A stretch of 64,000 bases of DNA. It comes from JBKHYJ01 sp046565505. GTDB lineage: Bacteria > Acidobacteriota > Blastocatellia > UBA7656. The notes beneath the pieces were generated by a model. That model made no database searches. It was not told where the DNA came from and saw only the letters and a program-made list of their open reading frames with translations. The first letter of the stretch is position 1; each line of letters starts with the position of its first letter. The stretch is from NCBI GenBank assembly GCA_046565505.1, contig JBKHYJ010000045.1:62001-126000 (forward strand), written 5' to 3'. Positions 43,626-52,791 of the stretch are shown here, in pieces. The position numbers were made by a program, and so were the translations under genes.

Positions 43626-45668
43626 TCATTCGGCCGTATTCACCCAGCACCTCAGCACTTCGGCAACGCTCCACGCCTGCGCCACGCACCCGCGCGGCGT
43701 GAACGGGGGCTCGGCGTCGAATACCTCGCTGATAGACCCTATGCATGCTTCGCTCAGGTGTGGGATGAACCCTTCGAGGAATTGGCGCGCGCGAGTTCTG
43801 TCCTCCGGGTGTAGCTTCAGCCATGCGTCTACGAACGGGCCTATGAGCCACCCCCAGACCGTGCCTTGATGATACGCCGCGTCGCGCGAGCGGAGGTCGC
43901 CATCATACTTGGCTTTGTAGTCAGGGTCGCCCGGCGAGAGAGACCGCAGGCCCACGGGCGTCAGCAGGCGCTCGCGCACGACGCCCAGGACGGCCTCCCA
44001 GCGCGAGCGGTCTAGAATAGGATTCGGGAGCGAAATTGCGAAGACCTGATTCGGGCGGCATGACGTGTCGTCGCCTTTCTCGCCATCAATCACGTCGTAA
44101 AGATATCCGCCGCCTTCGTACCAGAACCGCTCGTTGAATGAACGGTAGGCGCGCTCCGCATGCTCGCCGAATGGGCGGGCCGCCGCCTCGCCCGACTCCT
44201 CGCGAATCCACCCTTCGAGCAGCCTGAGGGCGTTGTACCAGAGCGCGTTGATCTCGACCGCTTTCCCCCTGCGCGGTGTGACCACCCAGCCGTCCACCTT
44301 CGCGTCCATCCAGGTGAGTTGATACCCTTCCGCGCCCTGCGTGAGCAGCCCATCGTTCGGGTCCACGGCGATCCCGAACCACGTGCCCCTGATGTGGTGC
44401 TCCGCGATGTCTACGAGCTGAGGCAGTAAGACTCTGAGCGTCGTGCGGTCCTGCGTTGACTCGACGTAGCGCGCGATGGCATGGAAGAACCAGAGCGTCG
44501 CGTCGGCCGTGTGATACAGGCCGCTGTTTTCGCCCTCGGGGAACATGTTCGGGATCAGGCCGTCGCGGATGTAGTGGCCGAACGTGCGCAGGATGTAGCG
44601 CGCTTGAAGGTTGCGGCCCGTCGCGACGGTCAACCCTTCGAGGCTTATCATCGTGTCGCGGCCCCAGTCCGTGAACCAGTGGTAACCGGCTATGACCGTG
44701 CGGACCTCGTCGCCGGCGGCGCGCGCGCGTACGGCGTCTTCGACGCGGCCGGCCGGGGTGATGATGAACTGGTCCGCCGCCAGGACCAGCTCGGCGCCCG
44801 CCCCGGCCTGTGCCCTCGGGTCCGCGTTTGAAATCAATCGCCTGCGCCGTTCGTGCTCCGCCGCATGCGCTTCGTCGGGCTTCAGCGCGCGGATGACCTC
44901 CCAGGCTTCGGTTGACGCGGCCAGCGTGACCGACTCGCCCTCAGACATCTCCGCGTGGAAATAGCCCGGGCTGTAAAGGTCGCCCGCGCAGTCGTAACCC
45001 CGCCGCTGCTCTGTGCGGTAGAGTAAGCCTTCGATCCTTTCGCCGTCGAAGGTGAACGCCGCGCGGCCGCAGTGGACCATCATCTTGAGCGTCGGCAGGT
45101 GCGTGGCGGGCTGGCATAATTCGTAGCGGCCTTCGACCACCTTCAATTCAAACGGCTCCGCGGATTGCGGGCTGAGCTTCCCTTCGTGCGGGCGAAAATG
45201 AATGGCAGGTCGCAGCTCCAGGCGAAGTGGGCCTTCGCTTGAGGTCGCCGTGTAAGTGACCAGCACGGTGTTCTGCCCGTGCGGCAGCAGTATGCGCTTC
45301 TCGACCCTCGTTGCCCCGAACTCATAGCGCCACACCGGCAGCCCATATTCTATCTCGAACTCGGCCAGGTGCTTCGCGCCGTTCAAGCGCAGCCCCGTGT
45401 CTATGTGCTCTTCGGCCCCGAGCAAAACGGCGCTGCCGTCCGGCAGACGTATTCGCTCGTACAGCGCGTTGAGCATCATCTGGCGCCCGTTCGGGGCGGG
45501 CAGCGCGGAGACGAGCAGGCCATGAAACCTGCGCGTGAGGGCGCCCGCCACCGTGCCCGCCGCGTAACCGCCGAGTCCGTTTGTGACCAGCCACTCGCGC
45601 GTCGGGTCGAAGCTCTCTTCATCCCCGCCATCGATGGGCCGGCGTAGCTTGCGGACTATACCGCTCAT
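43626..45668 (-). CDS. Glycogen debranching enzyme (amylo-alpha-1,6-glucosidase type)
   Basis: 680 aa. The N-terminal part matches the GDE_N domain (REWLVTNGLGGYAAGTVAGALTRRFHGLL), and the C-terminal half the (alpha/alpha)6 GDE_C catalytic domain (YHWFTDWGRDTMISLEGL, YHQGTVWGWLIGPFVDAW). These enzymes hydrolyse alpha-1,6 branch points of limit dextrins. The start codon overlaps the treZ stop in ATGA (45665-45668) and has its own GGAGGAGAAAGT site, so it is translationally coupled to treZ. Confidence 0.93.
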   Translation of the reverse strand: MSGIVRKLRRPIDGGDEESFDPTREWLVTNGLGGYAAGTVAGALTRRFHGLLVSALPAPNGRQMMLNALYERIRLPDGSAVLLGAEEHIDTGLRLNGAKHLAEFEIEYGLPVWRYEFGATRVEKRILLPHGQNTVLVTYTATSSEGPLRLELRPAIHFRPHEGKLSPQSAEPFELKVVEGRYELCQPATHLPTLKMMVHCGRAAFTFDGERIEGLLYRTEQRRGYDCAGDLYSPGYFHAEMSEGESVTLAASTEAWEVIRALKPDEAHAAEHERRRRLISNADPRAQAGAGAELVLAADQFIITPAGRVEDAVRARAAGDEVRTVIAGYHWFTDWGRDTMISLEGLTVATGRNLQARYILRTFGHYIRDGLIPNMFPEGENSGLYHTADATLWFFHAIARYVESTQDRTTLRVLLPQLVDIAEHHIRGTWFGIAVDPNDGLLTQGAEGYQLTWMDAKVDGWVVTPRRGKAVEINALWYNALRLLEGWIREESGEAAARPFGEHAERAYRSFNERFWYEGGGYLYDVIDGEKGDDTSCRPNQVFAISLPNPILDRSRWEAVLGVVRERLLTPVGLRSLSPGDPDYKAKYDGDLRSRDAAYHQGTVWGWLIGPFVDAWLKLHPEDRTRARQFLEGFIPHLSEACIGSISEVFDAEPPFTPRGCVAQAWSVAEVLRCWVNTAE

Positions 45669-47629
45669 ACTTTCTCCTCCTGATTAGGCGGGGCCTTCGG
45701 CGGCTTTCGGTCGCGGCCGTCGCCCCGCGCCGAGCTTGATTCTGCCTTCTTCGGGATCAAGGCGATGGCGGCGTGGCCCGGAATCCGCCAGTCGTCTCTC
45801 TCATCCGGCGTCGGGGTCCCCAGGCCGCCATAGCGCGGGCGCTCGCTCGACCACAGAATCTCCCACCGCATGTCTTCGGGGGGGGCAAGCAGCGGCTCCG
45901 GCGCGGGGTCGAAATGAAGGTCGCGGCCGAAGTTGACGACCAGCAGGCGGTCGTCCCCGCCTTCGCCGAAGAACCGCAGGACGAATGCCGCCGCCGCCAG
46001 CACCGCGCCGTCAATTCCGCGGGGCCGTTGCGCGCTGAATACTCTGTCCTCGCGGCGCAGCCTCAACAGGTCGCGGTGCAGCGCGTAAGCCTCCCGGTTG
46101 GCCTCGCGCTCGGAAAAATCGAGCTTGCACCGCTCGAACGTCCGGGGGTCGGAAGGGTCCGCCAGGCGGCATTGAACCTCTTCATGGTCTAGGCTCGGGA
46201 ACTGCGAGAGGAATTCTTTGCGCCCCTTCATCACGAGCTTCGCAAGCGCCGGCTCGTGGTCCGCGAAGTAGAGGAACGGGGCTGACGCGGCGAATTCCTG
46301 CCCCTGAAAAAGCATGGGCGTGCTGGGCGCGAGCAGCGTCAGCGCGGTCATCGCCCTGTAAAGGCCGGGGCTCGACAGCAGGTGCGCGCGGTCGCCGCAG
46401 CCTGAATTCGCAATCTGGTCATGGTTTTGGATGAAGGCGACGAACGCCGCGGGCTTCAGGTCGAAACCGGGCGTGCCGCGCCTCTGCTTCTGCCACTTGT
46501 ACCACTGGCCCTGGTAAAGGTAGCCGTACTTGACGGCGGAGATGAACTCCTGCGGCGTGCCGTAATAGTCCGTGTAGTAGGCCTCGTTGCGCCCCGTCAG
46601 AGCCACCATCGCGCTGTGGTGAAAGTCGTCGTTCCAGAGCGAGTCCATGCCGAAGCCGCCGCGCTCGACTGGCCGCGCGAGCTTCGTGTACTGAGGCTCG
46701 TTCTCCGCCACTATGATGATGGGGCGCGACCCGGCCGCCTCGCGCGCTCGCCGCGTGATCGCCGCGAGGATGTGCTCGGGCGATTCGTCGTAGACGTTCT
46801 GCGTCGCGTCCAGCCGCAGCCCATCCAGGTGGAACTCATCTACCCAGTAGCCGGCGTTCGCCGCGAAGAACTCCCGGACGGGCCCGGCGTTCCGCCCATC
46901 GTAGTTGATCGCCTCTCCCCAGTCCGTCTCGTATCGGTCCGTGAAGTAGTCTTCCGAGAATTGCTTCAGGTAATTGCCGTCAGGCCCGAGGTGGTTATAG
47001 ACGACGTCGAGTATTACGCCTAACCCTACGGAGTGCGCGCGGTCCACGAAGCGGCGGAAGTCGTCCGGCTCGCCATACAGCCTGGTCGGCGCGAACATAT
47101 CGACACCGTCGTAGCCCCAGCCGAAGCGGCCCGGGAATTCGTGGACGGGCATGACCTCTACGACCGTTATCCCTGCGCCCGCCAACTCGGCTAGCTCGCG
47201 GGCCGCGGCCTCCCACGTGCCCTCTTTAGTGAAAGTCCCCAGGTGCATTTCGTAGATGACCTGCCCTTCTATGCGCACGCCGGGCCAACCGGCGTCGCCC
47301 CATTTGAACCTGCCGGGGTCAATCACCTGCGAAGGGCCATGCGGGCCCCGGGGTTGGAAGCGCGACGCGGGGTCAGGGTACGGGCCATCGCCATCGTCGA
47401 GCTCGAACCTGTACAGCGAGCCATCGCCCGCCGCTTGAGCCACGCCGGAGAAATAGCCGCTCGCTTCCTCCTTCAGCTCGACCACCTCCGGCCGTGAGGC
47501 CGCGCCGCCCGCGGCAGCCGCCTCGATCACCGCGCTCACTTTTTTGCGGCGAGGCGCCCACACGCGAAAATGTACCCCGCCGCCCGGCAACACCTCAGCC
47601 CCGACAGGGAGCCGCCTTCGTTGCTCCAT
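45665..47629 (-). CDS. treZ: Malto-oligosyltrehalose trehalohydrolase
   Basis: 654 aa, GH13 family. It has an N-terminal CBM48-like domain (VHFRVWAPRRKKVSAVIE) and the (beta/alpha)8 barrel. Catalytic residues: nucleophile Asp in DGLRLDATQNV, acid/base Glu in IIVAENE and transition-state Asp in IQNHDQIAN. TreZ releases trehalose from maltooligosyl trehalose made by TreY; treY is not in the window. Overlaps the debranching gene by 4 bp. Together they suggest trehalose made from glycogen. Confidence 0.95.
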   Translation of the reverse strand: MEQRRRLPVGAEVLPGGGVHFRVWAPRRKKVSAVIEAAAAGGAASRPEVVELKEEASGYFSGVAQAAGDGSLYRFELDDGDGPYPDPASRFQPRGPHGPSQVIDPGRFKWGDAGWPGVRIEGQVIYEMHLGTFTKEGTWEAAARELAELAGAGITVVEVMPVHEFPGRFGWGYDGVDMFAPTRLYGEPDDFRRFVDRAHSVGLGVILDVVYNHLGPDGNYLKQFSEDYFTDRYETDWGEAINYDGRNAGPVREFFAANAGYWVDEFHLDGLRLDATQNVYDESPEHILAAITRRAREAAGSRPIIIVAENEPQYTKLARPVERGGFGMDSLWNDDFHHSAMVALTGRNEAYYTDYYGTPQEFISAVKYGYLYQGQWYKWQKQRRGTPGFDLKPAAFVAFIQNHDQIANSGCGDRAHLLSSPGLYRAMTALTLLAPSTPMLFQGQEFAASAPFLYFADHEPALAKLVMKGRKEFLSQFPSLDHEEVQCRLADPSDPRTFERCKLDFSEREANREAYALHRDLLRLRREDRVFSAQRPRGIDGAVLAAAAFVLRFFGEGGDDRLLVVNFGRDLHFDPAPEPLLAPPEDMRWEILWSSERPRYGGLGTPTPDERDDWRIPGHAAIALIPKKAESSSARGDGRDRKPPKAPPNQEEKV

Positions 47630-48007
47630 GTTTTATCCGCCGCCTGCCTTTCATGAATTGGGGAGTTCGTACCGCGTTAAGACCTGGAAGCAGGGTCCCC
47701 ACCACCCGCCCACGGGGCCGGCCCTGTCATCCAGACTCAATAGCGTGCATCATTGTAAGCCGGGATGTAAAGAGCATTGAGCGCGCCATGCTAAGATAGG
47801 GCTAGACGCTTACGACACCCAACGAAAAGAGGTAAGATCGAAGTCGCGCGGGATTAAGGCCTTATGGGGTGACGGCCTTCTGGATTCACCGGGGCACTCT
47901 CCTCGCGATCTCGGGCGGGCTAGCGCCTCTTAAATCGTAGCCCCGCAAGCTAATGGCGTTTACATCCGCCGATCATTAACGCGCGCGGCGGTTCAGGAAC
48001 TTTGAGA
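47630..48007. other. Divergent region between treZ and malQ
   Basis: About 380 bp without a gene. It probably carries both promoters, but I saw no convincing pair. A weak hairpin is present (AAGGCC / GGCCTT, 47856-47879). A segment with slight resemblance to 4.5S RNA was rejected. Confidence 0.5.
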
Positions 48008-49537
48008 ATGAAATTCGACAGATCGAGCGGCATACTGCTGCACCCCACGTCGCTGCCGGGCCGGTTCGGGATCGGCGATTTTGGCGACGAGGCTTATAGC
48101 TTCGTCGATTTCCTCGTCGCGGGCGGGCAAACCCTCTGGCAGGTGATGCCGCTCGGCCCCACGGGGTATGGTGACTCCCCGTATTCGAGCTTCTCCGCCT
48201 TCGCGGGCAACACGAATCTAATCAGCCCGGTGCGGCTCGTAGACGACGCGCTCCTTTCAGACGAAGACCTCGCCGGCTTCCCCGCGCTTTCCGACGACCG
48301 CGTAGAGTACGGCGAGGTGATCGAGCGCAAGGGCGCGCTGCTGGAAAAAGCCTACGAGAATTTCAAGCGGTCGGGCAACAACAACCACCGCGAGCAGTTG
48401 AAGGGCTTTCACCATTATGCCGGGAGCTGGCTCGACGATTACGCGCTTTTCAGCGCCCTGGCGGATTCTAATCAGGGCGCGGCATGGAACACCTGGGAGG
48501 CGAATCTCGCGCGGCGCGACCCGGACGCCCTGCGCAAGGCGTCCCGGAGCTTGAGCGACAGGGTAGACGCGCACAGGTTCTTCCAATACCTGTTCTTCAA
48601 GCAATGGCTGGAGCTTAAGCTTTACTGCAAGGAGAAAGGCGTAAGGGTGATCGGCGACATGCCCATCTTCGTCGCGCACAACTCCGCCGACGTCTGGGCG
48701 AACCCGGGCCTGTTCAAGCTCGCCGACGACGGCTCCCCGCTGGTCGTTTCCGGCGTCCCGCCCGACCATTTCAGCAAGACGGGCCAACTGTGGGGCAACC
48801 CCCTTTACGACTGGGACCAGATGCGCGCCGACAATTTCAACTGGTGGGTAGAGCGCATGCGCGCCGCCCTTCGGCTGGTGGACATAGTCCGCATAGACCA
48901 CTTCCGCGGGTTCGCCGCATGCTGGGAGGTGCCCGCCGGCGACGAGACGGCGGAAAACGGCCGGTGGGTGGACGTGCCGGGGCGCGAGCTTTTCCACGCG
49001 CTGAAAAAAAGGCTCGGCGAGATGCCGGTCATAGCGGAAGATTTAGGGACCATCACGCCCGACGTTCACGCCCTGCGCGAAGAGCTGGGCTTCCCGGGGA
49101 TGCGCGTGCTGCAATTCGCCTTCGGCGGCGACCCGCGCGACACGCATCTGCCGCACAATTACGACCGCAATACGGTCGTATACACCGGGACGCACGACAA
49201 CGACACCGTCGTCGGCTGGTTCAACGCCGAACCCGGCGAAGGCTCGACGCAGGACGCCGCCCAGGTCGAGCGCGAGCGGGAGCTTTGCCTGAAGTACCTG
49301 AACGCGGACGGCGAAGAGATCAACTGGGACTTCATACGGGCCGCCCTCGCCTCGGTCGCGGACGTATCGATCATCCAGCTCCAGGACGTGCTCGGGCTCG
49401 GCGCGGGCGCTCGAATGAACGTCCCGGCAAGCGAGCAGGGCAACTGGGGGTGGCGGTTCAGGCCCGGCGCGTTGACCGAAGGGCTAGGCGCGAGGCTCAA
49501 CGACATGACAAGGCTTTACGGCCGCGCGCCCGAGTGA
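48008..49537 (+). CDS. malQ: 4-alpha-glucanotransferase (amylomaltase)
   Basis: About 509 aa, GH77. Motifs: LHPTSLPGRFGIGDFG, QVMPLGPTGYGDSPYSSFSAFAGN, nucleophile Asp in RIDHFRGF, acid/base Glu in VIAEDLG and THDNDTVVGW. It moves alpha-1,4 glucan segments, extending or recycling maltodextrins, and works with the debranching enzyme on the opposite strand. I chose ATG 48008 (MKFDRSSG); a TTG two codons earlier is possible. AGGA lies upstream. Confidence 0.96.
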   Translation: MKFDRSSGILLHPTSLPGRFGIGDFGDEAYSFVDFLVAGGQTLWQVMPLGPTGYGDSPYSSFSAFAGNTNLISPVRLVDDALLSDEDLAGFPALSDDRVEYGEVIERKGALLEKAYENFKRSGNNNHREQLKGFHHYAGSWLDDYALFSALADSNQGAAWNTWEANLARRDPDALRKASRSLSDRVDAHRFFQYLFFKQWLELKLYCKEKGVRVIGDMPIFVAHNSADVWANPGLFKLADDGSPLVVSGVPPDHFSKTGQLWGNPLYDWDQMRADNFNWWVERMRAALRLVDIVRIDHFRGFAACWEVPAGDETAENGRWVDVPGRELFHALKKRLGEMPVIAEDLGTITPDVHALREELGFPGMRVLQFAFGGDPRDTHLPHNYDRNTVVYTGTHDNDTVVGWFNAEPGEGSTQDAAQVERERELCLKYLNADGEEINWDFIRAALASVADVSIIQLQDVLGLGAGARMNVPASEQGNWGWRFRPGALTEGLGARLNDMTRLYGRAPE

Positions 49538-49601
49538 GTGTCGAAATTCTTCGGTAAGCAATGTTATACTCGGCCACACGGGTGTGCCCGTGGCAGGGGA
49601 C

Positions 49602-51161
49602 ATGGCATTAAGCACGAATAAACGAACGCCGCATCAAATCTTTTACTCTTACTCGCATAAGGACGAGTCGTTGCGCGACGCGCTGGACGAGCACCTGGCG
49701 ATACTGGAGCGCAGGGGGCTCGTCCATGTGTGGCACGACCGCAACATAGGCGCGGGCGACCGGTGGCGCGAAGCCATAGACGAGCAGTTGGAAACCGCCG
49801 ACATCATACTTCTTTTAATCAGCGCGTCGTTCATAAAGTCCGAATTCTGCTGGAGCGTCGAGATGAAGCGCGCGCTGAAAAAACAGGAGCGCGGCGAGGC
49901 CCGCGTCATCCCCATCATCGTCCGGCCCGTCGAGTGGAAGGCCGCGCCCTTCGGGCACCTTCAAGTGCTACCGAAGGACGCCAAGCCGGTCACCATCTGG
50001 GGCAACCGCGACCTCGCATGGATGGACGTGGTGAGAGGGATTGAAACAGCCGTCGAGCGGCTTCACACGCCCGCCCCGTCGCGGCCAGCGCGTGGCAGGA
50101 CCCGCGGCAATGTGCCGCCCCGCTTGCGGGGCGTATCGGGCGGCGGCCCGCGGGATGTGATGCGGGGCGACGTGCGCGGCGAAGTCGCCGTTGACCAGGC
50201 GCCTGCTATAGTCGCTGCGCCTGCGCCCGCGAGTCCCGCGCCCCTAACGCGGAACGCGGGCGAGCCTGTTATCGAGCGGCCCCCGAACAACCTCCGGCGA
50301 GTGGTCTACGACGCGAATAATACGGAGAGCCTGCCGGGCGGGGTCGCGCGCGCGGAGGGCGACCCGCCGACGGGCGACGCGGCGGTGGACGAGGCTTACG
50401 ACGCGCTCGGCGTCGCTTATGATTTCTTCTGGAAGGTATTCGGGCGAGATTCGATAGACGGGAAGGGGCTGCCGCTCGAAGCCACGGTCCACTATGGCTC
50501 CGCCTATGACAACGCCTTCTGGACCGGGAAGCAGATGATACTAGGCGATGGCGACGGCAAGCTGTTCAACCGCTTCACGGCCGCCTCCGACGTCATCGCC
50601 AAAGAGTTCGCGATGGGCATGGCGCAGTCGGAGACGCGGCTTCTCTACTGGCAGCAGTCGGGCGCGATCCTGCAATCGTTCGCGGTCGTGTTTGCTTCGC
50701 TGGTCAAACAGTACGCGCTCGGGCAAAAGGCGGGCGAAGCCGACTGGCTGATCGGCGAAAAGCTCCTGGGTCCGAACGTGAAAGGCAGGGCCTTATACTC
50801 GCTGGCCGCGCCCGGCACGGCCTACGACGACCCGGACCTGGGTAAGGACGAACAGCCTCGCCACATGCGCGACTACGTGAAGAAGGACCTTGATAATGGC
50901 GGCGTCCACCTCAACTCGGGCATATTAAATTACGCCTTCTACCTGGCGGCGACGGAGATGGGCGGCTACTCGTGGGAGAGGGCCGGCCGCATATGGTATG
51001 GCGCGCTGACTGATGAACGGCTGAAGCCCGACGCACAGTTCGACGACCTGGCGCGGCTGACGTTAGACAACGCGCGCAGGATGTATGGGGTCAACGGCGG
51101 TGAGGCGCGGGCCGTTAAGCGCGCGTGGGCGGCGGTCGGGATCGAAGCGCGGGCGGAATAG
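49602..51161 (+). CDS. TIR domain fused to a zinc-ligand-less M4 (protealysin-like) domain
   Basis: 519 aa from ATG 49602. Residues about 10-150 are a bacterial TIR domain: IFYSYSHKDE, the DRNIGAGDRW loop, and SEFCWSVEM with the catalytic Glu at 87, the residue used by NAD+-cleaving TIRs. A Pro/Arg/Ala linker (about 155-228) leads to a well-preserved thermolysin/protealysin M4 mature domain (230-515; AYDALGVAYDFFWKVFGRDSIDG, QADWLIG-like ADWLIGEKLLG, VHLNSGI). The zinc site is gone: HExxH reads KEFAM (334-338, only the Glu kept) and the third ligand Glu is Gln358, while the substrate-stabilising His436 and Tyr349 remain. It should not be a zinc protease. No signal peptide or propeptide; cytoplasmic. 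Starts 64 bp after malQ. Confidence 0.88.
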   Translation: MALSTNKRTPHQIFYSYSHKDESLRDALDEHLAILERRGLVHVWHDRNIGAGDRWREAIDEQLETADIILLLISASFIKSEFCWSVEMKRALKKQERGEARVIPIIVRPVEWKAAPFGHLQVLPKDAKPVTIWGNRDLAWMDVVRGIETAVERLHTPAPSRPARGRTRGNVPPRLRGVSGGGPRDVMRGDVRGEVAVDQAPAIVAAPAPASPAPLTRNAGEPVIERPPNNLRRVVYDANNTESLPGGVARAEGDPPTGDAAVDEAYDALGVAYDFFWKVFGRDSIDGKGLPLEATVHYGSAYDNAFWTGKQMILGDGDGKLFNRFTAASDVIAKEFAMGMAQSETRLLYWQQSGAILQSFAVVFASLVKQYALGQKAGEADWLIGEKLLGPNVKGRALYSLAAPGTAYDDPDLGKDEQPRHMRDYVKKDLDNGGVHLNSGILNYAFYLAATEMGGYSWERAGRIWYGALTDERLKPDAQFDDLARLTLDNARRMYGVNGGEARAVKRAWAAVGIEARAE

Positions 51162-51209
51162 GAATCGCGCCTACGTCCGGCGCGGCCGTCTAGAAAATAT
51201 TGGCGCGGG

Positions 51210-52241
51210 TCACTTCACGAAATACTTGTCGGGGTAAAACTTCTGCTCGACGTAACGTCGCTGCCAATCGGGGTTCGCCTCGTCTAGCAGAAGCGCCTCC
51301 GCCGCGCCGACCGTGTAGAACGCGACCCGCTGGTCTTTATCGAGAGACAGCTTCGGCAGCCCCGATAGAATCCGGCCCAGCGTGTCGCCGGCGTCGCGGT
51401 CGAAAGAAGAGAAATCTTTCATCAGTGTGAATTCTTTGGTCGGCTCGTACAGCGCGGCCGCCAGTTTCGCCGCCCTGTACTCTGTATACCTGGCGACGCC
51501 TTCCTGCCACAACTGAAAAGAGAAATACCTGTAATCGTCGGGCGCGAGCGCCTGCTCGAACTGCTTACGCGATTCGATGTAGGCGGACAGCTTGCCCGAA
51601 AAACTGGCGGTCTTCGCCGCTTTCAGTGCGTCCGCCAGCGCCGCTGCCATGATAGAGAACCGCTTGTTCACGCCCGCGTCGGAGTAGGGGAAAGGGTAAT
51701 TCAACATCCACATGCCCGTCTGGTCCCCGCGCGCGAGGTCGAGCGCCTTGACGCCAGCCTGGTAGTCAGGTTGTGAGTACTGGAATTGATGGAAGTGCTC
51801 ATGCAGCAGCGTGATGACCCATCGGGCGGAAGTTTTCGCGCCGGTGTTTTCGGCCTGACCTACGACGACGGTGGGGACCCCGCCGACGTACATCGTGGCC
51901 AGGAACTCCGGGTTGAACGTCCTCTTGCGGTAATAAATCTTACCGCCGAGCGCCGTGTCATAGCCGGCCTCCGCAAACTCTTTCGGGGGGGCCGGGTGGC
52001 GCACGAGGAATTCGTACTCGGGCGTGACGAGCAGCAAAGCGAACGGGGATGCGCCCCACCCCTTCCAGACCTTGTCGCCGACTTTGTCCGCGAGGCGGAA
52101 TGCTTCCGCTATGCGGACGCGGTCGGCATGCGGCATCCGTGGCGGCGCCTGCGGTCGGGCCTCGGCCGCGGGGCAAAAAAGAATCGCTGGCAGCAACAGC
52201 AGCGCGAGAATATGAGGCCGTGTCTTCGATTCACAACTCAT
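51210..52241 (-). CDS. Secreted HExxH protein (zincin-like), unknown family
   Basis: 343 aa from ATG 52241 (GGAGGCGTCTACCA upstream), beginning with a signal peptide (HILALLLLPAILFCPAAEARPQ). A zinc-protease-like HEHFHQFQ motif is at about residue 152, preceded by the hydrophobic helix RWVITLL as in zincins. A Glu in LWQEGVARYTEY, about 90 residues later, could be the third ligand. The rest is not recognised. Probably exported. It is convergent with the TIR/M4 gene, 48 bp apart. Confidence 0.75.
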   Translation of the reverse strand: MSCESKTRPHILALLLLPAILFCPAAEARPQAPPRMPHADRVRIAEAFRLADKVGDKVWKGWGASPFALLLVTPEYEFLVRHPAPPKEFAEAGYDTALGGKIYYRKRTFNPEFLATMYVGGVPTVVVGQAENTGAKTSARWVITLLHEHFHQFQYSQPDYQAGVKALDLARGDQTGMWMLNYPFPYSDAGVNKRFSIMAAALADALKAAKTASFSGKLSAYIESRKQFEQALAPDDYRYFSFQLWQEGVARYTEYRAAKLAAALYEPTKEFTLMKDFSSFDRDAGDTLGRILSGLPKLSLDKDQRVAFYTVGAAEALLLDEANPDWQRRYVEQKFYPDKYFVK

Positions 52242-52294
52242 TGGTAGACGCCTCCGCGGCCGACGGTGAGCTTGGCTCGGGCTCTCGCCCGGCT

Positions 52295-52708
52295 TCATAT
52301 GCCGCTCGTGTTCATTAGCACGACCCGCCACCCGTCCGGGTCCTCGAAGGTCACGCCCTTATCTTTCCAATAAGGGTTCTCGGGCTCGACGGGGGAATGC
52401 CCCAGACCGGCGAGCCTCGCGACGGCGCTGTCGATTGCGCGCCGGTCTGGGATGTAGAGCACCAGCAGGTTATCCCTGGTCGGCGCCGGGCAGGGACTTC
52501 CCGCCTCGTGGTGTGTGAACTCCAGGTGATAGTCGCGGCCCGGCAGGCCGAGCATGACGCCCGAGTAGCCCGCGTGACCTTCAAACGACCCGACCTGCTT
52601 GAGCCCGAGCCCCTGGCCGTAAAAGCGCACGACCTGGTCGAGGCGGTCCGTCGGCCGGGCCACGCGCACTTCGGCGACCGGCATCCATGTCGGCCATTCG
52701 TTTTGCAT
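52295..52708 (-). CDS. VOC (glyoxalase-like) family protein
   Basis: 137 aa, one vicinal-oxygen-chelate fold made of two beta-alpha-beta3 halves (VRVARPTDRLDQVVRFYGQGLGLK, ... VTFEDPDGWRVVL). Members bind a divalent metal and include glyoxalases, dioxygenases and antibiotic-binding proteins. The DPDGWRVVL end is typical. Substrate unknown. ATG follows AAAGGAAAATTGTCACC. It lies upstream of the secreted HExxH gene on the same strand. Confidence 0.85.
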   Translation of the reverse strand: MQNEWPTWMPVAEVRVARPTDRLDQVVRFYGQGLGLKQVGSFEGHAGYSGVMLGLPGRDYHLEFTHHEAGSPCPAPTRDNLLVLYIPDRRAIDSAVARLAGLGHSPVEPENPYWKDKGVTFEDPDGWRVVLMNTSGI

Positions 52709-52791
52709 GGTGACAATTTTCCTTTGACCGGAATGTTATTGACGCGGGCGTCGAAAAAGTTTCACGCGCCTGAGAAGAATTGCCTGCGGAG

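Noticed and set aside
47640..47830. Possible SRP (4.5S) RNA
   Set aside because: Short matches (GGAAGCAGG, GCCGGGATGTA) occur, but in the wrong order and without the closing stems.
49602..51161. Active M4 metalloprotease
   Set aside because: All three zinc ligands are substituted, so the name would mislead.
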